From Morchella semilibera (Eukaryota; Ascomycota; Pezizomycetes; Pezizales; Morchellaceae), in contig CM018604.1 in assembly GCA_009192285.1 (NCBI GenBank), forward strand, positions 4,559,746 to 4,623,745: 64,000 nucleotides of DNA, read 5' to 3'. Under the pieces are notes generated by a model. That model was not told where the DNA came from. It searched no databases and saw only the letters and a list, made by a program, of their open reading frames with translations. The translations under genes were made by a program, and so were the position numbers. Shown here in pieces: positions 11,048 through 23,774 of the stretch. Positions within the stretch are counted from its first letter, which is position 1. Each line of letters begins with the position of its first letter.

Positions 11048-14000
11048 AAGGTATAAAACGCTGGCTACCTCCATCAGCTAGAACACCTGGCGCAGAATAT
11101 TGTGAATATAGGATCTAAATACAATCGTAAATACTCACAACCGGCTCCTTATCATCCAAAATCCCAGAATTCTTTCTATTGCATGTACTGTTATCCACCC
11201 AAGCCCCATATGGAATTGACACCACTACCGAACTACCGAAGCCAAGACATTCGAGTGATAGTACATGAACAAAATGAGTACGGATTAATGAAAGCGAGCA
11301 GAATAAGACTAGTATAGACAGAAGAGATATCTCCATTGACGGCTTATTCTGGATATGTTAACATCAGTATTCTTTCGATGAAAGTGTATTGGGTGACAGT
11401 GTTAGGGTTTCTGACTGTCTTGGCCAATGTCAAATGTTTCCATTCCCGCGATTCACAACCTCTTGCCGAAGAAACAGTGTGGTGATGGACACAATCTTAA
11501 CGATATGTAGTATACGCCATCACTATTTTGCGTGACATGTGGGCTTTTCTTGCACCACCGACACCACTCTTATCTAGAGACTGACGAGCCACAGATTTCC
11601 ACAAGCCCTGAATACAGACCATAGGTTCGGCTTCTGCTTGACACAACTCAAATAAACTACTTATATGTAGTGGCCTCCCTGAAACATAGTGCAGAGGGCC
11701 AGTTCCTAGTACGTACTCTTCGACTAGATTGGGTTGTTATATGGCTTATTCAATAACAATTCGTTTGGGCCGTGTAAATCCCTTCGAATTTGACATTACC
11801 CTGTGAAGGCTTGGTCCCGGCCCCTTTGGCTCGCCAACACTTCTATATAGTAGTTCCCCCATAAACCCAAGGTTTTTTTAACTACTCCATATCAATTCCA
11901 GGGCGAAATCGCCAGGTCTCTAGATCTGAAGGAATACCCTAATCTCAGATTATAAACGCCATAGTCGTGTACTCCAGCTGCAGTGAGACTTCGTGGATAG
12001 AGCTGCCCTATATATGGCCAGCCTGGACTTTCTGGATGGATCAACCTGTCAGAAAAGAAATTTTCGTGCGTGGGAATAATATATACATAATCTTGGATTG
12101 AAGCTATACAGAGATAGTACATCCTGGGGTAGAAAATAGAAAGTAACATCTAAGTATTTACACGTCGACCATGGGTACCTAATCATATGGTATCACTCGA
12201 TGAAACCTTTAAGGTTTAAAGAACCAGATACAGGTATCTGTATCTACCTACATGCTCCATGTGTGCGCTAGAGAGATTGTGCGTAACATAACGGATAGAT
12301 ACGTCATTTGAAGTTGTGAGACATTCAGACAGAACTGTATCACCATTGTCGTCATCACCGAATAATGATCTTCATCACCGCCACCGCCACCTCCACCTCC
12401 GCCTCCATCCATCCTTTATCTCCAACTACGATGAGGTATGTCTGGTAATGGTATCGTGACTACTACTGCTTGAGGAATATTGGATTAGTACTAGGCGCGC
12501 GCCTGACCAGCTACCGTCATTTACTCACTACTCACGAGTCACCTCGCTGGGATAACATCATGGACCAAGATCTTGAGGGTTGGAAAGGCCTGTTTGATTT
12601 ATTGCTTATTCCAGCAGATGCATCAGGGCACACAAGGAAATGTCTACTCAGCTGGTTATAGTCAACTCCTCAAGTCATGGATGAATGACCCGTCCTCTAA
12701 TTCATTCGGAGACACCGACCGGGTCTAAAGCTGCCGGACAGCCAAAAGTTACTAATATGTGATTCCACGCACTTAAAGTAAAGATCTATCACAGTGAAGC
12801 CATTTATCCCGATAAATAAATATGCAGGTACCGTTATGAGCCTTTTAGCACACACATATCTATCCCAAAATACATCTAGAAGTAAACTACTCTAACCAGG
12901 TTTCTACTGGACCTCCCATAACCTTTTTTCCAGTTCGTGTAATCAGTGATTTTCACAATCAATTACCTGGTTTAGCACTCCTTGCATAACTTGGGAGCCC
13001 CGAATCGGTACGGTACGAGAAACCAGTGAAACCTCAACCTCGCGATCACTTGTTGTACTACTCTACCATCGTCCCGTGGGTGTAGTAGTCGGTCTACTGA
13101 CCATTAACTTACCCGTTAAGATCTGCGTTGAAGAACTACTCTAGAGTATGGCGGGTAAGCGGATCGCCTGGATGGATAAACGGCAAGGGCCAGGTCATAA
13201 AGAATTACTACATCACATAATGGAATTCAGGTACATGATGTTTAGGATACTGTTAACTGGTTTGAACACACTACCGACCGCGTATTTGTTCGTTGCTACT
13301 ATGTCAAGATTAACAGATCACATTGGGTTCATAAAGCTAAAGACCCTAGATAAATACTGGAGTTCTGTACTCGGCTCAAATACAGTGTTCTTTGGCGATG
13401 AATAAATAAATAAGTAGGCTTATAAGAAGAGTTTTCGGCCACAAAAGTCCGGAGGAGAGGCTGCGAATGACGGGATGGGGCAGCGGGACAGCCCCATCTC
13501 GGCCGGAATAAGGGTCCTAGCCAATTAGTACTAGCTATCTTCATCATATCCATGGTGAGGTCCATGTATCCGTGTGAGACCATGAGGAAATGCTTGATCT
13601 GTTATGTATACACATCCCTCTAGATCTATCTAATCCTACTTGGTTGTACGATCAACGGGAGTCATCAACCCCGGTTGGTCTAGTGACTTTCGATGGAATC
13701 AATATACACTGCATCACCCGGGAAATATCTCAGATCATGGTCCGTAACTAATCTCTGAACGGAATTAATTATTTCCGAGTCTATGATCGAGAGGATGTTC
13801 GATACACCGGATCGATCGGCTTGACCTAGCACCAGGCCCGAGCAATGCATGCAGGTTGCATGTAGAGTAGATATGTACTCTATCACTTCCGAATTCTAGA
13901 AGTGAGTCGCTGATACTATTGTTTAGTATTATCAACGCAGCTATCAAAAACCAGCCATATGAGGATATCAAAACACTACACTAACCACTTATACCCAAAT

Positions 14001-17000
14001 GGGGGTGAGGCTGTGACCCAGTAACTAGCGACACACGTACATTGTGGAAAACATCGTTTATAATTACTGAGTACTCTCAAGCCGGGAAAGCAGTGATGGT
14101 CACCTACAAGGTGAGAAAGTGGCTGCCTTATCTGATCCACCCCCCCTCCACTAAGGCACCGCATGTTTAAGACCCCCCACTGCCCTGTATTGTGGTTACA
14201 CCGCTATATCAAGTAGGTTAAGTAAACGTTCTGCTCGGTCGGTCCGGCAATGGCGCTAGCGTGCCCTAAGTACTAATACGAGCTTAATGCGAGTTTGTAC
14301 TACGGTACTAACCTAAGCACCTCTTGCTGGGCATGTATTACCCTACTTTGTGTACGTACATGTACTTTTTAATAGAAATCAGCTGAGTTTCTACACATAA
14401 TCACTTCGATTTTTGTGCAGATACTACTGACTCGATACGAGTTAAGAATTACGAATACTTGAATGACGTACTAGAAATAATCACTACCGTGCAGTACACT
14501 AACTGGATGACTTTCCCACAGAAAATTTAAAACCTAGATTTCCTGGCATGCAAAGGCCCACGAACAACCAATCATATTACTAGTTTCCAGGTTTCTGAAG
14601 TTTAGAAATCTGAACCGACCCCCCTGTTCAGATTCAAACTCTTTTCCACGAGAAGTCATCCACTATGGGGACACATCTATCTTTAGGTTTCACCGTACGT
14701 AGCTGGCTGAGGTTCGTGCGCGCGTCGTGTGAGCGCAGCTCTTAGGCAACCGCATCGGAATGCTATCTACTCACATATATCATCTTTCCGGCAGTTCGGA
14801 CTAGTGGCTCCTATCACAATCCTACAGCAATAAGCATTTTTGCATCACGATGTTTTCCTCCTAGATAATCGGACACAAGGAAATACACCCCCGGTACGGC
14901 ATGTGGTATCTGTACCGGGAATGGGAGCACCCATGTCCGCTCATACGAGATCTTCGCTCTAGCCAAGGATCATCACCGGCTATTTGTGTCCAAAACCCTA
15001 ACCTTGAGTGATTTAGCGTGGCTTGGCGGACTATCAATCGTGTTGACCTAAATACCTACTACGAGCGTGTGATCTTGAATCAGCATGTGAGCCAGAGACA
15101 CATACGCTAAAACTACGTCCCTCCAAAATGAAGCTAGGTGTCATACCTTCTGATAATCAAGCTGTTGGGATTACCTGTTAGCCTTGCGCTGACTACCGCA
15201 GTCCAGGAGGCAGTCAGTTTTAATGATAGATGACAAAAGATGCGAGTCAAGGTAGTACCTTGTTACAGAGGTTATCCATGAAGCTTACTAGAGGAATCAT
15301 ATGCTAATTATTACTATTTATCGTCAGCGAATCATACAATATCACTCGATAGTTCTGATTCGTTGTGCTACTTCGAACCGTAGGGCTTATGATCAATTAA
15401 TTGCCTTGCAAATCATGCACCGATAATCATTAGTACATCACGAGGATCATCTAGCTCTCCCCTGATCCCACGATTGGCTAGGCGATATGAAACCAAGGAA
15501 AATTACTTTCAGCTAGTGGTTCAATGCTCTCCAAGCAATTAAGCGTTAGAAACTCCCGGGCGCCCGAATAGCAAAATGCAAGACAAAGTATAATACTTTA
15601 TCACAGTATCATATGATCTATCATCAAAAGAACGTCTGCGGTGAAGACTAGGATTATACAGTATATGTAGTTACTCTATATACTAACAACTACACCATAA
15701 TACAAGTACAATTTTACATTGGTAAAGAATCAACATATGTGCCGTGCTGCGGCCTATTTCACGCAGCTTCCATTTTGGGAAAATTACTAGAAAGATGAAC
15801 CTTATGTTATCTCAACCCCGTAGAGACTATGCATACATCGGATCCGGAAGACTCAAAGGTGCCGGCTTCTCACTGTCCCCGGCCGGGGATCTTGTGCGAG
15901 AGGGTTAGGATATTAACTCATGCGAATTATATAGTCCGACACACATAGATGGTCTTTACCGGCGCCTGCTTGGGTGGCTATTTTGCATGTACTACATATT
16001 ATTGCCCAGTTGGACCTCTTGGCCCTGGTTCACACAAGTCACTTACAATATAATGTTGAATACACCTACAGATTGTTTGTGAGCCATATTGTTTACTGAA
16101 TTCATCGGAGCTTCGATCCTGGGCTCGTGACTGAACGATTGATGGCACAATGCTACAGTCACAATGCCATAGCTGCGAGGTAATCTTTTGCTCGGCCTAT
16201 GCATATAGTAGATAGCCTAACAATACAGAACCTGTCTCTTTTATTTTCCCTTTACTCATTACACTCATTATACTCATTAAGTATTATGATAGAGTCTTTT
16301 CTTGTCTTACACGCAATTAGATGTGACATGAGGCTTCACCCCTTTTGGGTTAATTTAGTAGCAGTAGTACCAACTTGATATGTAGACGCTAGGGAAGGAA
16401 CTAAAAACCCCCCTCCTAATATGCTTAAGTATATCCTCACGGCCGGCCGAGATTTCATAGTAATACGCGCGGAGTATACTCTAGAATCCCAATTCCTGGA
16501 CCAATGCATGCGCACTAGTATATATGCATGTATGTGACATACCCTAACTTTCTTTTCAATAGTCTCCCCCTCCACCCCCCTTTTTCTAGCAAATGCGTAC
16601 GTGCCGTTCGTTTCGAGCCGTTGGCTAATAGATTGTAAGTAGCTCATGATCAAATCAACCATATAATCATAATTAAGCTATAAGGTACATGTCTTTTATG
16701 TTGGGATTAATTAAATCCCGCTGTGCGATCGTCAGGCACCATTCCAACCACTTGGCAATCGAACGGCCATGGCAGGGCACGGCGCGGCACAAACTCGGAG
16801 CATTTAGTATCTACGTATACATGTACTTATCGCCCACAAGCCACACAAGCCCCCCCTTAACGACGGCCAAGCCACGAGTAAACTTGGCTATCCGCTCTAG
16901 TTCAATCTGCCTGCGTATACGTAGTACTACCACTACACACCGTTGGATGTGTAATCAAGATGCGCCTGAATAACTACATGTACATGTACATGTATTTGTT

Positions 17001-18052
17001 ACTGAAGGTCCCAAAGTACAAGCGCGGTCTACATGACACGAAGGACAGCAGCAGCAGCTAGTAGTGGTAATAGCTAGAAGGATTCGAGATCTAGAGCCTG
17101 AATTGTACCGCTATATTTTTGATAAGAGCACGAGTTGACGTGACGCGTAATCGTTCCCAGAGGGAAAGGTAACCGAACTCGGATGTATACTTCATGCACG
17201 TATTAGTTGCGGTAATAGAAGTACCCTTCCTTGTCTTAGACTTTTCTTAGGCAGGGTAGCGGAGAGTACCATAATTACATGTACGTACTGGAGCCTCATG
17301 GTTCTACCCCCCCTGTTAGGGAACGGATAAGTAAGGGTCCTTTTTTTTTGGCTCTAATATAATTTATTATTCTGTTTCTCTTCTCTTTAATTTCCTTTTG
17401 TAATAACCTTTTTCTTTTTTGCTAAACTGCACCCTCCCCATCCAGCTAGGTCTATAGAACATCCTTAGTTATAGGCCACCTCATTCTACTTACTACACGG
17501 GTTGAGTCACTGGCCAGGGCCGAGGCCGAGGGGGGTACGTTGTTTATATATATGCAGTTATGCAGGTACAATGTTTACTACATGTATCTTGCCCTTTTTG
17601 TGGGACGAGATGGAGATCGAACCGGGGTATATACTACGAAATATGGTACTGTGGCAGACTGGGATTTAGTACTACACTCGTGCGGCCGGGAGCCCTGAGC
17701 TGCCGTCGCCGCGGCAGCCTGGCCTACTCTATTTTTTGTTTTGTTTTGTTTGGGTTTAATTCTTGTGTGGAGATATTGGGCCTCACCGCGCGCGTGGGAG
17801 GGGAAGGGCATTTTTGATAGATTATGGGCCGGGAAGCCGAGGAGGAGGAGAGGAGGATTAAAAATAGTGCTGCATGAAGCGGGTGCACGATAGGAGCAGA
17901 TACGTACAACCTGGAAGCTTGGTCGTGCGATTAATCATGACTTGTAACTGAGTAGTCTCGTTCCCAGATCACCCCATTAATATTTCTTTTGATGGTGTTG
18001 TTAGTTGAGTACGTATGTATACATATTGTGTAGCTATAGATACATGTACGTA
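11048..18052. other. 7-kb gene-free stretch
   Basis: Short frames only, none with a recognisable domain, and no spliced gene could be assembled. Visible content is a CACCGC/CTCCAC-type trinucleotide run near 12376-12420, repeated TACATGTAC palindromes and scattered poly-pyrimidine tracts. No HP-SINE copy and no TIR pair was found before 18053. Long non-coding transcripts cannot be judged from sequence alone. Confidence 0.5.
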
Positions 18053-18132
18053 CTTGGGGTGAAATTAAGTATTGTCCCAACTGCGCTGGCAACCATGCTA
18101 TCGCGAGAGACAATACTTAATTTCACCGCAAG
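18053..18132. mobile_element. 80-bp hairpin MITE (CTTGGGGTG ends)
   Basis: The element is almost all inverted repeat: the left arm begins CTTGGGGTGAAATTAAGTAT and the reversed right arm begins CTTGCGGTGAAATTAAGTAT, with about 30 bp between arms. TA flanks both sides. A longer relative lies at 43914-44149. The RNA would fold as one hairpin of about 24 bp. Confidence 0.85.
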
Positions 18133-20564
18133 TACATGATATACTTTTCATTCAGCTTTCTAGGCCCGATTAGGTGATTAATAGATGTATACATGTAATT
18201 AGGGAATGTTTACAGCGGGTCCACTAAACTGCACTTTAAGGTCCGCTATATTTACCTGAGCAAAGTGTTACCCAAAGAGCTTAGTAGTAGTAGGCCACTC
18301 GAAGTATGTATATCTGACTTGGCCGCATCAGCTGAGTGAGGTCCGTCCAGTACCAGCAACGCCCCTGATGCCAGCCTATCGATAAATTTCCCACGGGCTC
18401 TATTGGACTCTCTACCGACATGACCCCGATGGCAACAACTCGCTTGGAGAATTCGTTGCGTGCTCTGCTCTTATCACGCCTCCTATAGCTAGATATAAGC
18501 TTTATCTGCATGCCCCTTAGTTTCTGGTTAGATGCCCACGCGACCAAAGCCCCAGATGAAATATATAGCGCATGTATTAAGGTGCCGCGTATACTCTACT
18601 CTACTGCTCCTACCTATGTAGAGAGCTGCTGCCAGCCCGATACTGCTTGCTGGTTACTGCGACTGTTACTATTGGCTTGGCTTGCGCCGCGTACATGATA
18701 CATGCCTTAGGCAAGTGTAGGAGGGTACTTCATGTACTTGAAATATGTGCCTTGCAACTATAGCGAGTAGCAGGCAGCGGTGGCAATGGGGTGAATCAGT
18801 GTTGTCGTCGCCGTTGTTGTTGTTGCTGTTGCTGTTATTGTTGTATTTTATTGTTACTTGCACAGCTGTGTGGGTAATAAAATTCGTCTACTCTTCTCTG
18901 CGACCGCGTTGGATCGAAAATAGTAGTACTAAGAAGTGTAAATTGTAAGATGGAAGAGAAGAAGAAGAAGATACATGTAGGTGATCTGAACGTAGCTCGA
19001 TAGATACAAGTAGATATAGAGCCAAGCCGGCAACACCCACTAGAGAAGTAGATCGGGTAGAGGTGTGGATGGGTGGGTATGTGGGCGTGTGGTAGAGCAA
19101 AGATGTTTATTCTTCGCCGCTGGTGATCTGGGACTGGCGTGTGTGTGTGTGTATGATAGATATAGACTATTGTGGCTTAAGCTTCTTCTTCCTGTCTCAC
19201 TTCTCAGGTCGCACACATTGTACTCTCCCTTCCCATCCTAAGCGAAAGACCCCCCAACCAACCTCCCCCAGGTAGGTCAAGTCACTACAAAATTAAATGT
19301 ACCCCATCGGCTAATTATATATAATGATCCCTGGCGGAATGGAATCTGTGACCTACCCCGCGGGCAGTTTCCGATCCGGACCCTGCTTTCGCTGGTTGCT
19401 ATCTTGGGAATGGCTGGGATGGTGGAGGTGGTGGAGGTGGAGGTGTGCGTTGGGTTGCCAACATACTTAGGTGGGATCGATTAAGGTATAGCGAGCGAGT
19501 GATTCCTGGTGATTGCGGCTCAGCTGTTGGCTGCATACATGCAGTGTACTAACATAGCTTTACATTCCATTCCAATACTCAGCTAATAGTAATCCATGTA
19601 TGTAAAAGTAGACAGCCAACCAGCGTACTATTACCTGACTGATACATGTAGGTACATATTTGTGAAATAAAAGTAAAGATGGGCTGTGGTTGGAGGTGAG
19701 TAAGGCTCTAATAATATTTGTTCATTGTAGGTGTCACACTGTGGGCTGGCCGGCTGGCTGGGCTGCGCAAATGGGCAATAATCGTCGCTAGTTAGTACAC
19801 TTTCTCGGCTTCCAAGACCCCAAGCTGGACTGTGTTACTATTTAGTGTTCAGTGTACAATGCTGCGGTTACGAGATCGGTCTGGTGATGGGGCGGTTGTC
19901 ATGGCCCAACCGGGGGGTGGGGGGGGTGTACAGCGCCGGGAATAGTTACTTTCTAGAAAACAGGTTCGTGGGTAGGGTGGGATGGGATGAGTGAGTGAGG
20001 ATTTTAATTTTGTAACTTTGTAACTTTGTAACCTTGTAAACGAGTAGGAATCCCGAAATACCATTTTTTTTCCATTTTTTCCCTTTTTTTTCGGTTTTTG
20101 TTCACAGCCTCGGGGGTTGCAAGGTAGGGAAGAGGGTATTCTCATATCGAGATGAACTGAACTAGGGGGGGTGAAAAGTGTACTATCGTACTATGTTACC
20201 ATGGCTAGCTAACGGGCGGAAGAGTGCAGTGCCTGAGAGAAACTGCCGCATGGCCGGGTGCATGTCATATTGCTAGTTAGACGGATAGATTTGCCTAGGT
20301 GCTGTCACGTTGCATAGGTATGGGAAGAGGAGGAAGGACTCGGGGGGTGTCCATGAGGTGTTGTAGAGTAGATAATACTCTACCGGGGTGAATGAGGATG
20401 TAGGTGGTACTTCTAGGGTGTGTGGTGTGTAATTGTGGTTGGAGGATAGATGCGGTACATGTATGTTTAGTTAGGTATGCGATGCGCAGCTAGCTAGTTA
20501 GTTAGTTATGCAGCAGCACAGGTGTGTCTTAGATTTGAGCTCCTCGACGATGAGCAGAAAGAAA
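18133..20564. other. Gene-free region upstream of laccase
   Basis: Contains a GTT/GCT-type microsatellite (about 18815-18850), GGTGGA repeats (about 19423-19445), four TTTGTAAC-like 10-bp units (about 20010-20040), homopolymer runs near 20065-20095 and a GTAGAGTA...TACTCTAC hairpin near 20365. No coding exon recognised. The right end is presumably the laccase promoter. Confidence 0.5.
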
Positions 20565-20573
20565 TATATAAAC
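20565..20573 (+). promoter_or_regulatory. Laccase TATA box candidate
   Basis: TATATAAAC lies about 150 bp before the laccase start codon, followed by a CT/CA-rich leader, the usual arrangement for a strongly expressed fungal gene. Position and motif only; the transcription start is not known. Confidence 0.5.
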
Positions 20574-20716
20574 CCCACCGCCAGTCCCCCAAAATTCACA
20601 ATCCATCAGCTTCAGCTTCAGCATCACTCACCAGAGCTACTGGGCTTTTAATTACTCCTTCTATTTCTTCTCCATTCGCTTTCTATAATATTTCGATTTT
20701 GGAATTGAATTTAGTA

Positions 20717-22830
20717 ATGTTCGGTCTCAACATCTTCGCGCATCTTGCGCTACTCGCAACGGGGGCAGCTGCCCTTGCTGTGCCAGTAAGCAACTATAAT
20801 CCTGCCCCGGCCTCGGGACTCCTCAAGAGGACTCCCCCGGGCAAGGGCCATCATGGAAACGACACTGGTATTACCCCGGGGAAGAATTGGAATTCGCCGA
20901 GTAACAGGGGTGCCTGGTTGGACGGGTATGATATCAATACCGACTGGTATAATGAGTGGCCCGTTACTGGTGTTGTGCGCGAGGTGTGTGGCTTTTTTTT
21001 CTTTCTCTTTCGGATTTGAATTATTGGAAGCTGATTATTCGGGATGGTGGTAGTACTGGCTCACGGTCGAGAACTCAACGTTTGGGCCGGACGGGTATGA
21101 GAGAGTGATGTTGACGTTTAATGGCTCGTATCCTGGGCCGACCATTGTTGCTGGTATGGAGTTTTACTTTCCATCGTTCTAGATCTCTGTGTTGTGAGTG
21201 TAGTACTGACGATTGTGATTGGTGGTTACTAGATTGGGGTGATACCGTACGCATCCATGTCAAGAACAACATGCAGCTCAATGGGACTAGCATCCATTGG
21301 CATGGTTTGCGACAACTTATGACTACCGAGCAGGACGGTGTGAATGGAATCACTCAATGTATGTCTTCTCCCCTCCTCCTCCTCCTCCTCCTCCCCTCCC
21401 CTCTCCCTATCCACCCCCCCCCCCCCTTTTCCCCCTCCCATACTTCATCACAACTTTATAAAATACATGTAATACGTATCTGGGCGTTTCTCTAACATTG
21501 TACAGGCCCAATTGCCCCCGATGACTGCTTCACCTACGAATGGACTGCCACCCAATATGGTACCTCTTGGTACCATTCACACTTCTCCCTCCAATACGCT
21601 GATGGTGTTGTTGGTGCAATCGTTATCAACGGCCCTACCTCTGCCAACTACGATGAAGACCTCGGTCCCCTCTCGATCACCGACTGGTACCACGGCACAG
21701 CCTTCTCTTTATGGGACCTCGCACAGACCGGTGGCCCTCCACCAGCCCAGAACGGCCTGTTAAATGGAACAAACATCTTTGACTGTTCTGGTAGCACTGA
21801 CACCGCCTGCGTCGGCGGCGGAAGGCGCTTCGAGTTCCCGGCATTTAAGCCTGGGAAAAAGTACAAGCTCCGTCTTATCAATACCTCCACCGACACCCAC
21901 TTCAGGATTTCTCTCGACGGTCACCGCTTGACGGTTGTTGCGGCAGACTTTGTCCCCATCACACCCTTCACAACGGAGTCTCTTAGTATTGGTATTGGCC
22001 AACGCTACGATGTGATTATCGAGGCCAACGCCGCCCCAGATAACTACTGGTTCCGTGCCACCATCCAGACGACCTGCAGCGCATCCAACGCCATGGCACT
22101 CAACGTTAGGGGCATTGTCCGCTATACCACCGCAACCTCACAAGGCGAGCCCACCACCTCCGCCGGCAACATGACCGACAGCTGTCTCGATGAGCCGCTC
22201 AATTCCCTCGTCCCTGTTGTTCCCAAATCCCTCGTCCAAACCAGTCTCTCCGACGCACAGGACGTCGGTGTTGACCTTGCGAATATCAATGGCCACTTCA
22301 GATGGCGACTCAACGGTATTAGCGCGGTCATCAACTGGACCGACCCTACGCTCCTCAAACTCCTTGACGGCGAATCCTACCCAACCGACTACCACGTTAT
22401 CGACCTCCCGGTGGCCAACCAGATGCACTACGTTATTATTGAGAGCACCCTCGGTATCACCCACCCTATTCATCTCCACGGCCACGACTTCTACATCCTC
22501 GCCCAGGGTGCTGGTGCATACAATACCTCCACCGTTCCCATTAACTGGGCTAACCCCATGCGCCGCGATGTTGCTATGCTCGCCGCCTCCGGTCATCTGG
22601 TAATTGGCTTCGAGACCGACAACCCGGGCATCTGGCTCATGCACTGCCACATCGCCTGGCACGTCTCCGGCGGCTTTGCGCTGCAGTTTGTCGAGCGCAC
22701 GGCTGACATCCTCACCGATATCACCATTGACCAGACCTGGCATGATACTTGCACCAACTGGAACACGTACGATGCGTCGGGAATTGATCCTCCACAGGAA
22801 GATTCGGGATTGAGGAAGATGAGATTCTAG
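20717..22830 (+). CDS. Secreted ascomycete laccase (multicopper oxidase)
   Basis: Four exons: 20717-20983, 21054-21153, 21233-21358 and 21506-22830, in frame for 605 residues. The product oxidises phenolics while reducing oxygen to water. A signal peptide (about 1-21, ending ALA) is followed by a propeptide ending at Lys37-Arg38, a Kex2-type site. The four copper signatures are present: HWHG (144-147), WYHSHF (His188, His190), HPIHLHGH (484-491) and HCHIAWH (544-550), with Cys545 as type-1 ligand. The residue ten after this Cys is Phe555 rather than the Leu common in ascomycete laccases; Phe or Leu there is associated with higher redox potential than Met. The tail DSGL-RKMRF matches the ascomycete C-terminal processing site. 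An in-frame Kozak-proximal ATG follows a TATA box by about 150 bp. The 147-bp third intron holds a long poly-C/CTC tract. Confidence 0.97.
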
Positions 22831-23774
22831 ATCTAGGCTCGGACTTTGAGCTCAAATTTCTACATATTGTTTAATTTTGTTCCCCCGCTTGGGTGAACTC
22901 GGGTTAATGGTGCTGGATCGGGTACTGGGTCACTAATAGTCTCTCCTATCTACTACTATGTCTTACGGCTTTGGCTTTTGGCTTTTTGTCTTATTATATA
23001 TAACCCTTTGTGTCTAACACTCTTCTTCTCTTCAGAGGACTTTCTTTCCTTTTTCCTTTTGCATCTTGCATCTTCATTTTTTCGTTTTTCTTTTTCTTTT
23101 TTGCTTCGCTGGTTTATTCCAATGAATGATGATAGCTAGGGTGCGGGTTTGGGTTTTGGATCGGGTTTTGTTTAAATTTTTAGAAAGAAATAATAGGGCC
23201 ACAGGCTACCTTTTTTATGAATCCATTTTTCTCTCCAAACTTCCAATCCCAAGCGGGCTTATCCGGTAAAAGATATAGATAGGTACATACAACATACATG
23301 AAGCATGTGCAGTTGAGGTGAGGTTGCGAAATAAATAAAGTCGATTACTGATCATTACCCTTGTACAGCAGGGTCCCTCGTTGGTTTGATTGGCTGGGAG
23401 GGGCAATGGGGCTCGTGCGGGTGCCCCTTTTGGATGCCCCCAGCCACTTGCTGGCTTTACTAGGCAAATAGGCATCGGATAAACATCCACTTTTACAGAA
23501 ACAGTTTATGACATCATACCACACCTGAATAAATAATGGGTAATTTTTAGGGTTATTTCCGCCTGGTACCTTGGGCCTTAACCCCGCATTCTGGTTCGCT
23601 AAACCCCCACCTCCAAACTAACATCATCATCATCATCTATCTCACTACAACAACAGTAGCAGCAGGCAACGTCTAATTCTTCTATTAACAAGTATTGTGA
23701 GTTTGTATTGTTATTTTTGCTTTTTTTCACAGAAAAAGAATTCGCTCAAGCTGCTCTCTGCTTATCCCACCATC
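22831..23774. other. Laccase 3' region and glyoxalase I promoter
   Basis: A T-rich tract (about 22980-23120) follows the laccase stop and probably contains its 3' end. The right part, with pyrimidine-rich and CATCATCAT sequence before the glyoxalase I start, is its likely 5' region. No additional gene seen. Confidence 0.5.

Noticed and set aside
22138-22743. 201-codon minus-strand frame inside the laccase
   Set aside because: Antisense shadow of the last laccase exon; no family features of its own.
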